DNA of 13,024 nt from JBBRUG01 sp038247995. GTDB lineage: Bacteria; Chloroflexota; Chloroflexia; Chloroflexales; Chloroflexaceae. The translations under genes and the position numbers were made by a program. The DNA lies in assembly GCA_038247995.1 (NCBI GenBank), contig JBBRUG010000161.1:1-13024 (forward strand). Reading direction: 5' to 3'. Below the pieces are notes generated by a model. It searched no databases and was not told the DNA's origin. It saw only the letters and a program-made list of their open reading frames with translations. Below are positions 7,365-13,024 of this stretch, in pieces. The stretch's first letter is position 1. The number at the start of each line of letters is the position of its first letter.

Positions 7365-8588
7365 CTAGTCCGCCGAGCGCGCCGCCAACTCCACTGGCTT
7401 CGGCTCAGGCAAACGCAGCACAGCCAGCGCCGCAACGCAGAAAAAGACCAGCGCCGTTGCCGCGAAGATCCCACGCAGACCCACGAGCGTCACCACAAGC
7501 GCGCCCACGAGCGGCGCCGCTGCCCGTGCGCCGGCCACGAGTGATGCGTCAAGGCCATACACAATCCCCTCCGTTCCAGGTCGGGTATAGCGCGCCAGCA
7601 GCGCACTCAGCGCAGGTGTCATACCACCCCAGGCCGCGCCGCTGAGGCCCTGAAGCACAATGAGTTGCCAGGGCGCGGTTACAAAAATCTGCGGCACAAA
7701 ACAACCCCCGGCGACAACAGCGCTAAAGATCAGAATCCGGCGATGCCCAATCCGATCGCCGAGGCGCCCAAGGTAGATCGCGGCCGCAGTACTGGTTGCT
7801 GAGGCAACACTCACCACCAGGCCCGTCATCGTGCTGATCCGAGCGCCGTCTTGCATCAGCAGCATGATAAATAGCGGCATGAAGGGCAACAACATCGACT
7901 GGCCGAGGCTACTGAGGAAGCGCAACACATAGGCCATTGGCACGCCTGGAATGTGCAAAATAGCATTCCAGGACTTCAACATCCCCAGCCGTTTTTTGCC
8001 CGGCGTAGGCGCCAGCCGTTCACCGGCATGGACCCCAAAGAGCACCAGTAACCCCGCGACAAGCAACAGAACTGCCGTGAGGATGAATGTCGCCTGAAAG
8101 CCCAGCGTATCGGCCATGATCCCGCCGATCAGCGGGCCGATCGCCACACCGCCCCACATGCCCACCTGCAACGTGCCCATTGCATAGCCCATGCGCTCGC
8201 GGGGCGCCACCGAAGCCACCAGGGCATTCGCCGCCGAGATCGTGCCGGTGATAAAACCCTGAATGATCCGCAGCAGGACCAACTCTTCAGCGGAACGCGC
8301 AAAGGCCATCAGCAGCAAAATAATCGCGCCGCCAAACATGGCCCGCTCAACCATCAGTTTATGGCCGAAGCGATCGGAAAGCGAACCCCAGATCGGCGCT
8401 GCGATTGCCATTGCCAACGCCTGCGCCGAAAACACCATCGCGGCCCAAAATTCCAGGCTCAGGCTCGTATTTGTGCCCAATTCGGCCACGTAAAGCGGCA
8501 GAAACGGGAAGATCACCGAAAAGCCGATCGCAGAGATTACCTGCGCGGCGAACATAATCCAAAGGGTTTTTTGCCAATTCGTACGCAT
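7365..8588 (-). CDS. Major facilitator superfamily transporter, drug:H+ antiporter-like
   Basis: A 407-aa polytopic inner-membrane protein with about 12 hydrophobic segments, a normal length for a DHA1-type exporter. Motif A, GSLSDRFGHK (68-77), sits between helices 2 and 3, and its counterpart GRLGDRIGHRR (274-284) in the second half shows the expected internal duplication. GVAIGPLIGG (148-156 region) resembles the helix-5 motif of antiporters. A basic central loop (PGKKRLGMLKSW) joins the halves. Such proteins use the proton gradient to expel small hydrophobic compounds, sometimes sugars; the substrate is not readable. The start ATG has only a weak upstream GGCGGAC. It lies 154 bp downstream of the LLM oxidoreductase gene on the same strand, possibly in one transcript, which would fit a modify-and-export pair (inference). 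Confidence 0.92.
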   Translation of the reverse strand: MRTNWQKTLWIMFAAQVISAIGFSVIFPFLPLYVAELGTNTSLSLEFWAAMVFSAQALAMAIAAPIWGSLSDRFGHKLMVERAMFGGAIILLLMAFARSAEELVLLRIIQGFITGTISAANALVASVAPRERMGYAMGTLQVGMWGGVAIGPLIGGIMADTLGFQATFILTAVLLLVAGLLVLFGVHAGERLAPTPGKKRLGMLKSWNAILHIPGVPMAYVLRFLSSLGQSMLLPFMPLFIMLLMQDGARISTMTGLVVSVASATSTAAAIYLGRLGDRIGHRRILIFSAVVAGGCFVPQIFVTAPWQLIVLQGLSGAAWGGMTPALSALLARYTRPGTEGIVYGLDASLVAGARAAAPLVGALVVTLVGLRGIFAATALVFFCVAALAVLRLPEPKPVELAARSAD

Positions 8589-8623
8589 TACGTTGAGTCC
8601 GCCCGGCGACTGAAGGTGCGATT

Positions 8624-8728
8624 CTATGCGCTGCCCGCCGCCGCCGCTTCCGCCGCTTCCGCCGCTTTAGCGGCCGGTTGCCGCACCGGAAACGTGGGGC
8701 GCTTCAGCGCCTCCACCCTCTGCGCCAT
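8624..8728 (-). CDS. Possible 34-aa Ala-rich peptide
   Basis: A short frame, MAQRVEALKRPTFPVRQPAA then an Ala/Glu/Lys run ending AAAAGSA, starts 14 bp after the LLM oxidoreductase stop and ends 35 bp before the MFS start. AGGGTGA upstream could serve as a ribosome-binding site. The Ala/Glu tract comes from a 9-bp tandem repeat (CCGCCGCTT on the plus strand, three exact copies at 8641-8667), so the open frame may be chance. If real, it could couple translation of the two flanking genes. Confidence 0.3.
   Translation of the reverse strand: MAQRVEALKRPTFPVRQPAAKAAEAAEAAAAGSA
8641..8667. repeat. Three exact tandem copies of a 9-bp unit
   Basis: CCGCCGCTT is repeated three times without change, followed by TAGCGG, which can pair with CCGCT of the last copy. 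It lies in the leader region of the MFS gene. Confidence 0.8.
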
Positions 8729-8742
8729 CTTCACCCTATCAC

Positions 8743-9660
8743 CTACGCCAGCACCTGCCCGGCAAACTGCTCCAGACCCGCAATATCATCAAGATCCAGC
8801 CACTGGATCATGATCCGCTGCACCCCTGCGGCGGCGAAGGCCTGGATCTGCGCCGGAAGCTCTTCAAGCGCGCCGTGGATCACCCCGTGCTCGGCAAGTT
8901 CGGCGCGCGTACGCCCGGAATCGCTCAGCCAGCGCTCAAAGCCATCCATAGTAGGCGCCCAGTTCAGGCCGGTCATCAGCGAGCGGCGCACCGTAGACGG
9001 CTCGCGACCCTGGGTAACGAGCAGTTCATCTAACTGCGTGTTGAGTTCAGTAAACCGGGCCGGTGAAACAAATACCGCGTTCCATTCGTCTGCATAACGA
9101 GCCGTAAGCGGCAGCGTGCGCTTCGGCCCATTCCCGCCAATCACGATCGGCGGGCCGCCGGGGCGCTGCGGGCGCGGCAACAGGATGGCATCGTTTAAAC
9201 GGTAAAATGAGCCGGTGAAATCGACCGGCGTGTCGCTCTTGAGCAGCCGGCTGATCACCTCCAGGCCCTCTTCGAAGCGCTGAAAGCGTGGCCCCACATC
9301 GAGCAGATCCAGGCCGAAGTTAGTGTGTTCGCGCTCTTGCCAGCCGGCGCCGAGGCCGAGATGCAAGCGTCCACCCGAGAGATCATCGATCTGTGCCGCC
9401 ATGCGCGCCGTAATCGTCGGGTGACGGAAACTCATCGGCGAGACGATTGGACCGAACTCGAGGCGTTGCGTATGGCTGGCGAGCCAGGTCAGCGAGACCC
9501 AAAGCTCCAGCGAGTCGCGATCAGGCGGGTTGGCGTTGGTGTAATGATCCGAGCGATACAGGCCCACAAAACCGAGCGCCTCGGCAGCCTCAGCAATGCG
9601 CTGCCAGCGCGGCCAAGTCAGCCCGTTCTGGCCCTCAAGCATCAACGCAACTTCGATCAA
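8743..9660 (-). CDS. LLM-class (luciferase-like) flavin/F420-dependent oxidoreductase
   Basis: A 305-aa TIM-barrel oxidoreductase of the bacterial luciferase-like superfamily. It starts MIEVALMLEGQNGLTWPRW and has the family hallmark SGGRLHLGLGAGW at 95-107, with EREH just after it. A second hallmark, GGPPIVIGGNGPKRT, begins at 168 and leads to ARYADEWN. Members use F420 or FMN to reduce or oxidise varied substrates, and the pattern fits the F420-dependent subgroup, but cofactor and substrate cannot be settled from sequence alone. The initiation codon is TTG at 9660: AAGGAG (9668-9673) is spaced 7 bp away and no in-frame ATG fits better. It is first in a possible minus-strand unit with the MFS exporter. 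Confidence 0.9.
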   Translation of the reverse strand: MIEVALMLEGQNGLTWPRWQRIAEAAEALGFVGLYRSDHYTNANPPDRDSLELWVSLTWLASHTQRLEFGPIVSPMSFRHPTITARMAAQIDDLSGGRLHLGLGAGWQEREHTNFGLDLLDVGPRFQRFEEGLEVISRLLKSDTPVDFTGSFYRLNDAILLPRPQRPGGPPIVIGGNGPKRTLPLTARYADEWNAVFVSPARFTELNTQLDELLVTQGREPSTVRRSLMTGLNWAPTMDGFERWLSDSGRTRAELAEHGVIHGALEELPAQIQAFAAAGVQRIMIQWLDLDDIAGLEQFAGQVLA

Positions 9661-9684
9661 TGGTATGCTCCTTCCATCAGTCGC

Positions 9685-9739
9685 CAGTTCGCAGTTTCAC
9701 AGGCCGTACAGTCCGTAGGGTTTTGCGAACTGCGAACTG
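9685..9739. repeat. Heptamer repeats forming a 12-bp inverted pair
   Basis: CAGTTCGCAGTT (9685-9696) is the exact reverse complement of AACTGCGAACTG (9728-9739). The right arm contains two tandem CGAACTG heptamers (9726-9739), followed by looser related words up to about 9760 (CCAGACT, GTCCGAC). The pair lies in the leader of the LLM gene and could fold in its mRNA. Confidence 0.75.
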
Positions 9740-9763
9740 CCAGACTGTCCGACTGCCAGACCT

Positions 9764-9769
9764 AGTATA
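9764..9769 (-). promoter_or_regulatory. Candidate -10 box for the LLM oxidoreductase gene
   Basis: TATACT on the minus strand matches the -10 consensus at 5 of 6 positions. The best -35 at a 17-bp spacing is CTTTCA, a poor match (3 of 6). If used, the transcript would have a leader of about 95 nt containing the heptamer inverted repeat. Confidence 0.3.
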
Positions 9770-9798
9770 GCCGATATTTCAGATCGTGAAAGGTTGTC

Positions 9799-10824
9799 TT
9801 GTCCGTGAATCAACGTGCTCGCCATGAGCGCCCATTTGCGCTCTTCATCGCGCTTTACCCGATCGGGTTGCTCGTTTTTACGCTCTTTACGTTATTGCGT
9901 GAGCCCCGAGTGGGCATTGGCGCATTGGCGCAAGTCTTTGCGCCCTACTTCTTTGCACCACTGCTTCTCTTTTTGCCGATCACCCTGCTGCGTGGCACAG
10001 TGATCCTGCGGAGCGCCCTCCTTGCGGCGCTAATCGCCTACATGGCCGTCTATCCACCGGCGTTCAACTTGCGCCCGCCGGCGACACTTGCCACTACGCC
10101 CGAACTACGGGTGCTGAGCTGGAATGTCTATGTCGGGCGGGTGCCCCTTGAAGAATTGTTGCTTGCCTTCGAAGCATACAATCCGGATGTGGTGGCGCTC
10201 CAGGAGACGAACTGGCGCATGCTCGCCGCCGATCCGACCCTCAGCGAACGCTTCCCCTACCAACTGATCACCCCCGCTGTCGCAGCTCCCGGATTGGCCA
10301 TTTTGAGCCGTTACCCGATTCTGGCCGCCGGCGTACCCCAGCTCGGCGGCGATGTGTTCGACATGCCGCGCCTGATGTGGGCCACACTGGATGTGAACGG
10401 CACGCCGATTACCGCGATCAATGCGCATCCGCAACCACCTCGCCTGACAGGCACAACGTGTCGGCTCATGCACTGTTATAATCGGGGGCCGCGTGATGCA
10501 CAAATCAGCCGCATGCGCACCTTTATCGCCGAGCGTATGGCCACCGGCGAAGCGCTGCTCGTGCTAGGCGATATGAATGTGACCGAGCGCGAGGCCGCCT
10601 ATCGCGAACTCGCAGCCGGCCTCCAAGACGCCCATCGCATTACCGGGGTCGGGATGGGCAATTCATGGCGGCCGAGTCTGGTGCAGTGGCCAATCGGCGC
10701 AATCAGGATCGACTACATGCTCAGCCACGGCCCGCTCGCACCGGTTACGCTCGCCACCGACTGCGCCTGGCGCGGGAGCGATCATTGTTTATTATTCGGT
10801 AGGTACGCCTTAGGAGTAGGGTAA
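9799..10824 (+). CDS. Membrane-anchored endonuclease/exonuclease/phosphatase-fold protein
   Basis: A 341-aa protein with three N-terminal hydrophobic helices (about 13-33, 42-64 and 68-89) and a C-terminal metal-dependent EEP-fold hydrolase domain. Catalytic-type positions are all present: Asn109 in LSWNVYVG, Glu136 in VVALQETNW, His210 in INAHP, Asp258 and Asn260 in VLGDMNVT, Asp305 in RIDYML, and Asp328-His329 in GSDHC. The basic N-terminus and odd number of helices suggest that the catalytic domain lies outside the cytoplasmic membrane (inference), as proposed for YafD-like relatives. The substrate may be a phosphodiester such as a lipid or extracellular nucleic acid; this is not decidable here. 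The start is TTG at 9799, with GAAAGG 5 bp upstream; GTG at 9805 is the alternative. A short segment with Cys221 and Cys226 (CRLMHC) interrupts the usual spacing after His210. Confidence 0.88.
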   Translation: MSVNQRARHERPFALFIALYPIGLLVFTLFTLLREPRVGIGALAQVFAPYFFAPLLLFLPITLLRGTVILRSALLAALIAYMAVYPPAFNLRPPATLATTPELRVLSWNVYVGRVPLEELLLAFEAYNPDVVALQETNWRMLAADPTLSERFPYQLITPAVAAPGLAILSRYPILAAGVPQLGGDVFDMPRLMWATLDVNGTPITAINAHPQPPRLTGTTCRLMHCYNRGPRDAQISRMRTFIAERMATGEALLVLGDMNVTEREAAYRELAAGLQDAHRITGVGMGNSWRPSLVQWPIGAIRIDYMLSHGPLAPVTLATDCAWRGSDHCLLFGRYALGVG

Positions 10825-10826
10825 TC

Positions 10827-10847
10827 GTTCGCAGTTTGCAGTTCGCT
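10827..10847 (+). repeat. Three tandem heptamers between genes
   Basis: GTTCGCA, GTTTGCA and GTTCGCT follow directly after the stop of the EEP-fold gene, in the 37-bp gap before the next ATG. The words are the same type as the CAGTTCG units at 9685-9739. Confidence 0.7.
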
Positions 10848-10861
10848 GGTCCTCAAACCCC

Positions 10862-11293
10862 ATGAATCTACCCTTCTTCGTTTACGGCACGCTCAAACGC
10901 GGCGAGCCGAACTACGCCCGCTTGCTGGCCGGCCATACCATCGCCGAGGTGCCTGCCAGCCTGCCCGATGCGGCGCTCTATACCGCCGGGCCATACCCAT
11001 TTCTTGTGCAAACGCCGGGGCTTCTTGCTCCCGGCGATATTGTGTATGGCACGCTGGTCACCCTTCGGGCGGCTGAATATGCGGTACTGGTAGCCCAACT
11101 CGACGTCCTCGAGGGTTACCGTCCCGGTGGCCCAAGCAACCTCTACGAACGAATCGTGCTTAGCATACAAACTGCCGCTGGCCCCCAGGAAGCGTACGGC
11201 TATGTCGCCGGCGCTGAAACCGAACAGGAGATTCACGCTGGCTTGTTACGTAAGGTTATTGGCGGCAATTGGCCGGCAGGGCAGTCCGTCTGA
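10862..11293 (+). CDS. Gamma-glutamylcyclotransferase-like (AIG2/GGCT fold) protein
   Basis: A 143-aa protein of the GGCT-like family, whose members release 5-oxoproline from gamma-glutamyl compounds. The N-terminus FFVYGTLKRGEPNY holds the substrate-binding YGTLK loop (Tyr8-Lys12). Glu84 in VLEGYRPG is the expected general acid/base, and NLYER (93-97) follows as usual for the family. Length is normal for the bacterial single-domain form. No Shine-Dalgarno is visible before the ATG, and the gene starts 37 bp after the EEP-fold gene on the same strand, so translational coupling is possible. Its stop codon lies inside a tandem octamer (GTCTGATC twice, 11288-11303), so the last codons are part of a repeat. 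The true substrate may differ from glutathione-derived peptides. Confidence 0.9.
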   Translation: MNLPFFVYGTLKRGEPNYARLLAGHTIAEVPASLPDAALYTAGPYPFLVQTPGLLAPGDIVYGTLVTLRAAEYAVLVAQLDVLEGYRPGGPSNLYERIVLSIQTAAGPQEAYGYVAGAETEQEIHAGLLRKVIGGNWPAGQSV

Positions 11294-11380
11294 TCGTCTG
11301 ATCGTTCGCACACCGACCGAAGCCGAAGGACGAAAGACGAAGGACGAAGGTCATTGGGCTTTGGTCATTGGGCTTTGGTC
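11288..11380 (+). repeat. Octamer pair plus an eight-unit in-phase heptamer array
   Basis: GTCTGATC is repeated twice (11288-11303), overlapping the end of the upstream gene. Then eight consecutive 7-bp units fill 11325-11380 with no phase break: GAAGGAC, GAAAGAC, GAAGGAC, GAAGGTC, then ATTGGGC-TTTGGTC twice exactly. The first four and last four are different words joined without a gap. Confidence 0.85.
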
Positions 11381-11425
11381 TGCACTCGTCATTCAGTTCT
11401 TTGGCATCAACAGGATCAGCATTTC

Positions 11426-11737
11426 ATGGCATTCCAACACTACCTACGCTTCGCAGGTATCGGCTGGCTCAGCGGCATTTTCTGGATCATGTTCCTGGCC
11501 TTTGTGATTCTGCCGAATACATTCGGCAGTAGTTCAAGCCTCAGCACTCCAGCCGATCAGCTCACGCTGGGCCTGGCGCTCCTGATTATCACCCCCGAAG
11601 CGCTGCTGGGGGGAATTATCGGCGGCCGAATCATGCGCGAGGGCGGTACTACCAGCCAGGCGCTTATGGCCGCTGTGATCGGTGCCGTGTTTACCATACC
11701 CGTCGCGTGCATTAGTCTGTGGTATTTGGGCTGGTGA
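11426..11737 (+). CDS. Small three-helix membrane protein, function unknown
   Basis: A 103-aa hydrophobic protein starting MAFQHYLRFAGIGWLSG. AGGA lies about 10 bp upstream of the ATG at 11426; longer forms would have to start inside the heptamer array and are rejected. Hydrophobic segments lie at about 10-30, 47-67 and 79-103. The middle helix holds a Gly-rich packing pattern (LLGGIIGGRIM), and between helices 1 and 2 is a polar Ser-rich loop (GSSSSLSTPAD). The protein ends directly after the last helix with WYLGW. I do not recognise the family. It is on the same strand as its neighbours but separated by repeat-rich gaps, so it may have its own promoter. Confidence 0.65.
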   Translation: MAFQHYLRFAGIGWLSGIFWIMFLAFVILPNTFGSSSSLSTPADQLTLGLALLIITPEALLGGIIGGRIMREGGTTSQALMAAVIGAVFTIPVACISLWYLGW

Positions 11738-11753
11738 GTTGCAGGCGGCACGG

Positions 11754-11916
11754 GGACAAGCGGACAAGGGTCGAATCATCAGATCATCAGATCATCAGAC
11801 GATTCTCTTCCGCTCTCCCGCTCTCCCGCTCTCCCGGCCTCATGGTATCCTTATTACCCAGGACACATTCTCGCTTCACGCTTCTGTTTCCTGAATCCTG
11901 AATCCTGAATCCTGAA
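11754..11916 (+). repeat. Four different 7/8-bp tandem arrays stacked in one intergenic gap
   Basis: GGACAAG twice with one base between (11754-11768); ATCATCAG three times exactly (11775-11798); CTCTCCCG three times exactly with a degenerate copy CTCTTCCG before it (11805-11836); TCCTGAA four times exactly (11889-11916). The last array ends 14 bp before the start codon of the amidase gene, just before its ribosome-binding site. Confidence 0.9.
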
Positions 11917-11930
11917 TCAGAGGCTTCCTT

Positions 11931-12818
11931 ATGCCATCCCGGATTGTAAATATCGGCGTTGTACAGCTTCAACTGACGGACGACCCAAACGAGAACGACC
12001 GACGCGCCGAGGCAGGCGTGCGTGCGGCGGCAGCCCAGGGCGCACAGGTGATCTGTTTGCCGGAACTGTTTCGCTCGCTCTATTTTTGCCAGAGCGAAGA
12101 TCACATCAACTTCGCCCTTGCCGAAGCGGTGCCCGGCCCGAGTACCGAGCGCTACAGCGCCCTGGCCCGCGAATTGGGCGTGGTGATTATCGCCAGCCTA
12201 TTCGAGAAGCGCGCCGAGGGGTTGTACCACAATACCACCGCCGTGCTCGACGCCGACGGCAGCTACCTGGGTAAGTATCGCAAGATGCACATCCCCGACG
12301 ACCCGCTCTTTTATGAGAAGTTCTACTTTACGCCGGGTGATCTGGGTTTTAAGGTCTTCCCCACCCGTTACGGCAAACTCGGCGTGCTGATCTGCTGGGA
12401 TCAGTGGTACCCTGAAGGTGCGCGGCTGACTGCACTGCGCGGCGCCGATGTGCTGTTCTACCCCACGGCGATCGGCTGGCATCCCAGCGAGAAGGCCGAA
12501 CACGGGGTTGCCCAGCACCAGAGCTGGGAGCTGATCCAGCGCTCGCATGGCATTGCCAACGGCTGTTATGTGGTGAGTGTGAATCGTACCGGCCACGAGG
12601 GCGACACCGACGGTGGGATTGAGTTCTGGGGCCAGAGTTTTGTCAGCGACCCCCAGGGAACCATCCTGGCCAAAGCCCCGGTTGCTGAACCGGCTGTGCT
12701 TGTCACGCCGATCGACCTGGGCAAGCTTGATATTCAGCGCACCCATTGGCCCTTCCTGCGCGACCGGCGCATCGATGCCTATGGCGAATTGACCAAACGC
12801 TATATTGATGATGCCTGA
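11931..12818 (+). CDS. aguB: N-carbamoylputrescine amidase
   Basis: A 295-aa nitrilase-superfamily enzyme that hydrolyses N-carbamoylputrescine to putrescine, CO2 and ammonia, the last step of the agmatine route to polyamines; cytosolic. The Glu-Lys-Cys triad is Glu45 in CLPELFRSLYFCQ, Lys118 in KYRKMHIPDD and Cys155 in VLICWDQWYPEGARL. The segments LYFCQSED and DDPLFYEKFYFTPGD, and the C-terminal THWPFLRDRRIDAY, are typical of this branch rather than of general nitrilases. Length fits the family. The ATG has AGAGG at 11919-11923 with 7-bp spacing. An agmatine deiminase gene (aguA) would be the usual partner but is not in the 206 bp after the stop, so it is either further right or elsewhere. 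Confidence 0.95.
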   Translation: MPSRIVNIGVVQLQLTDDPNENDRRAEAGVRAAAAQGAQVICLPELFRSLYFCQSEDHINFALAEAVPGPSTERYSALARELGVVIIASLFEKRAEGLYHNTTAVLDADGSYLGKYRKMHIPDDPLFYEKFYFTPGDLGFKVFPTRYGKLGVLICWDQWYPEGARLTALRGADVLFYPTAIGWHPSEKAEHGVAQHQSWELIQRSHGIANGCYVVSVNRTGHEGDTDGGIEFWGQSFVSDPQGTILAKAPVAEPAVLVTPIDLGKLDIQRTHWPFLRDRRIDAYGELTKRYIDDA

Positions 12819-12843
12819 TCCGCCCGCCCCCGTACGGGCGACC
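12817..12843. repeat. GTAC-centred palindromic repeat, copy 1
   Basis: GATCCGCCC, then GCCCCCGTACGGGCGACC. It overlaps the stop codon of the amidase gene. The core CCCGTACGGG is a perfect palindrome. It differs from copy 2 by an extra GCCC. It may also act as a weak terminator hairpin. Confidence 0.75.
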
Positions 12844-13024
12844 CCATGTGCGCGCCCAAGGCCAGCCATGTAGGGATCCTGATGACACCGATCCGCCCCC
12901 GTACGGGCGACCTCTCAGGTGGAGGGTTTTTGCCGTTGCCCGCACCCCCAACCCCCTTCGGCTACGCTCAGAGCAGGCCGCTCCCTGATCGTGAGCGGGG
13001 CTTCCGACAGCATCAGGACGCCGA
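12819..13024. other. Repeat-rich non-coding right end
   Basis: No gene is supported in the last 206 bases on either strand. Besides the two GTAC-centred repeats there is a hairpin at 12978-12998 (CCGCTC and GAGCGG around a 9-nt loop) and a stretch CTTCGGCTACGCTCAGAGCA (12957-12976) that reads like a dispersed genomic repeat. Confidence 0.6.
12890..12912. repeat. GTAC-centred palindromic repeat, copy 2
   Basis: GATCCGCCCCCGTACGGGCG followed by ACC, the same unit as at 12817 without the 4-bp GCCC insertion, in the same orientation, 46 bp further on. Confidence 0.75.

Noticed and set aside
11354..11425. 24-residue N-terminal extension of the 103-aa membrane protein
   Set aside because: It would start at a TTG inside the tandem heptamer array and has no ribosome-binding site; the ATG at 11426 is better.
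9661..11930. CRISPR array
   Set aside because: Repeats are 7-8 bp, directly adjacent and without spacers, and no cas genes are present.
1..13024. tRNA, rRNA, phage, insertion sequence or defence island
   Set aside because: No cloverleaf, rRNA core, transposase, integrase or known defence protein was recognised on either strand. The STAND protein has a BTAD DNA-binding N-terminus, pointing to regulation rather than defence.

Overview
This 13,024-base window looks like ordinary chromosome from a GC-rich bacterium, most likely phylum Chloroflexota and close to the Chloroflexus/Roseiflexus/Kouleothrix group. The phylum is inferred from three things: the fusion of a BTAD-type regulator to a STAND NTPase, a secreted glycosidase ending in a short 'LFLPLM' tail, and intergenic regions filled with short tandem and palindromic repeats. 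No phage, transposase, CRISPR array, rRNA or tRNA gene was seen.

Layout. Positions 1-1837 (minus) hold the first 612 codons of a BTAD-nSTAND1 regulator that continues beyond the left edge. It is divergent from a secreted GH44 glycosidase (1949-4123, plus), and a 25-bp inverted repeat lies between them. The GH44 gene converges on lon (4174-6657, minus), and the two share a perfect 34-bp palindromic terminator. lon has a near-consensus promoter (TTGACA-N17-GATAAT) and a clear Shine-Dalgarno, which together fix its start. A 74-aa two-helix membrane protein (6920-7144, plus) is followed by a gene-free stretch of successive stem-loops. An MFS exporter (7365-8588), a possible 34-aa Ala-rich peptide (8624-8728) and an LLM/F420-type oxidoreductase (8743-9660) lie on the minus strand and may be co-transcribed. 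On the plus strand follow a membrane-anchored endonuclease/exonuclease/phosphatase-fold protein (9799-10824), a gamma-glutamylcyclotransferase-like protein (10862-11293), a 103-aa membrane protein (11426-11737) and N-carbamoylputrescine amidase (11931-12818). The last 200 bases are repeats without a gene.

How the genes work together. The window is not one pathway. Lon is housekeeping proteolysis, the amidase makes putrescine from N-carbamoylputrescine, GH44 attacks beta-glucan outside the cell, and the MFS and LLM proteins may form a small detoxification or export unit. The divergent regulator could control GH44, but this is inference from arrangement only.

The most unusual signal is non-coding. 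From 9661 to 11930 every intergenic gap contains tandem arrays of 7- or 8-bp words, different in each gap. A related heptamer array sits in frame inside lon, where it codes for an extra linker between the ATPase and protease domains. I found no convincing new multi-gene system.
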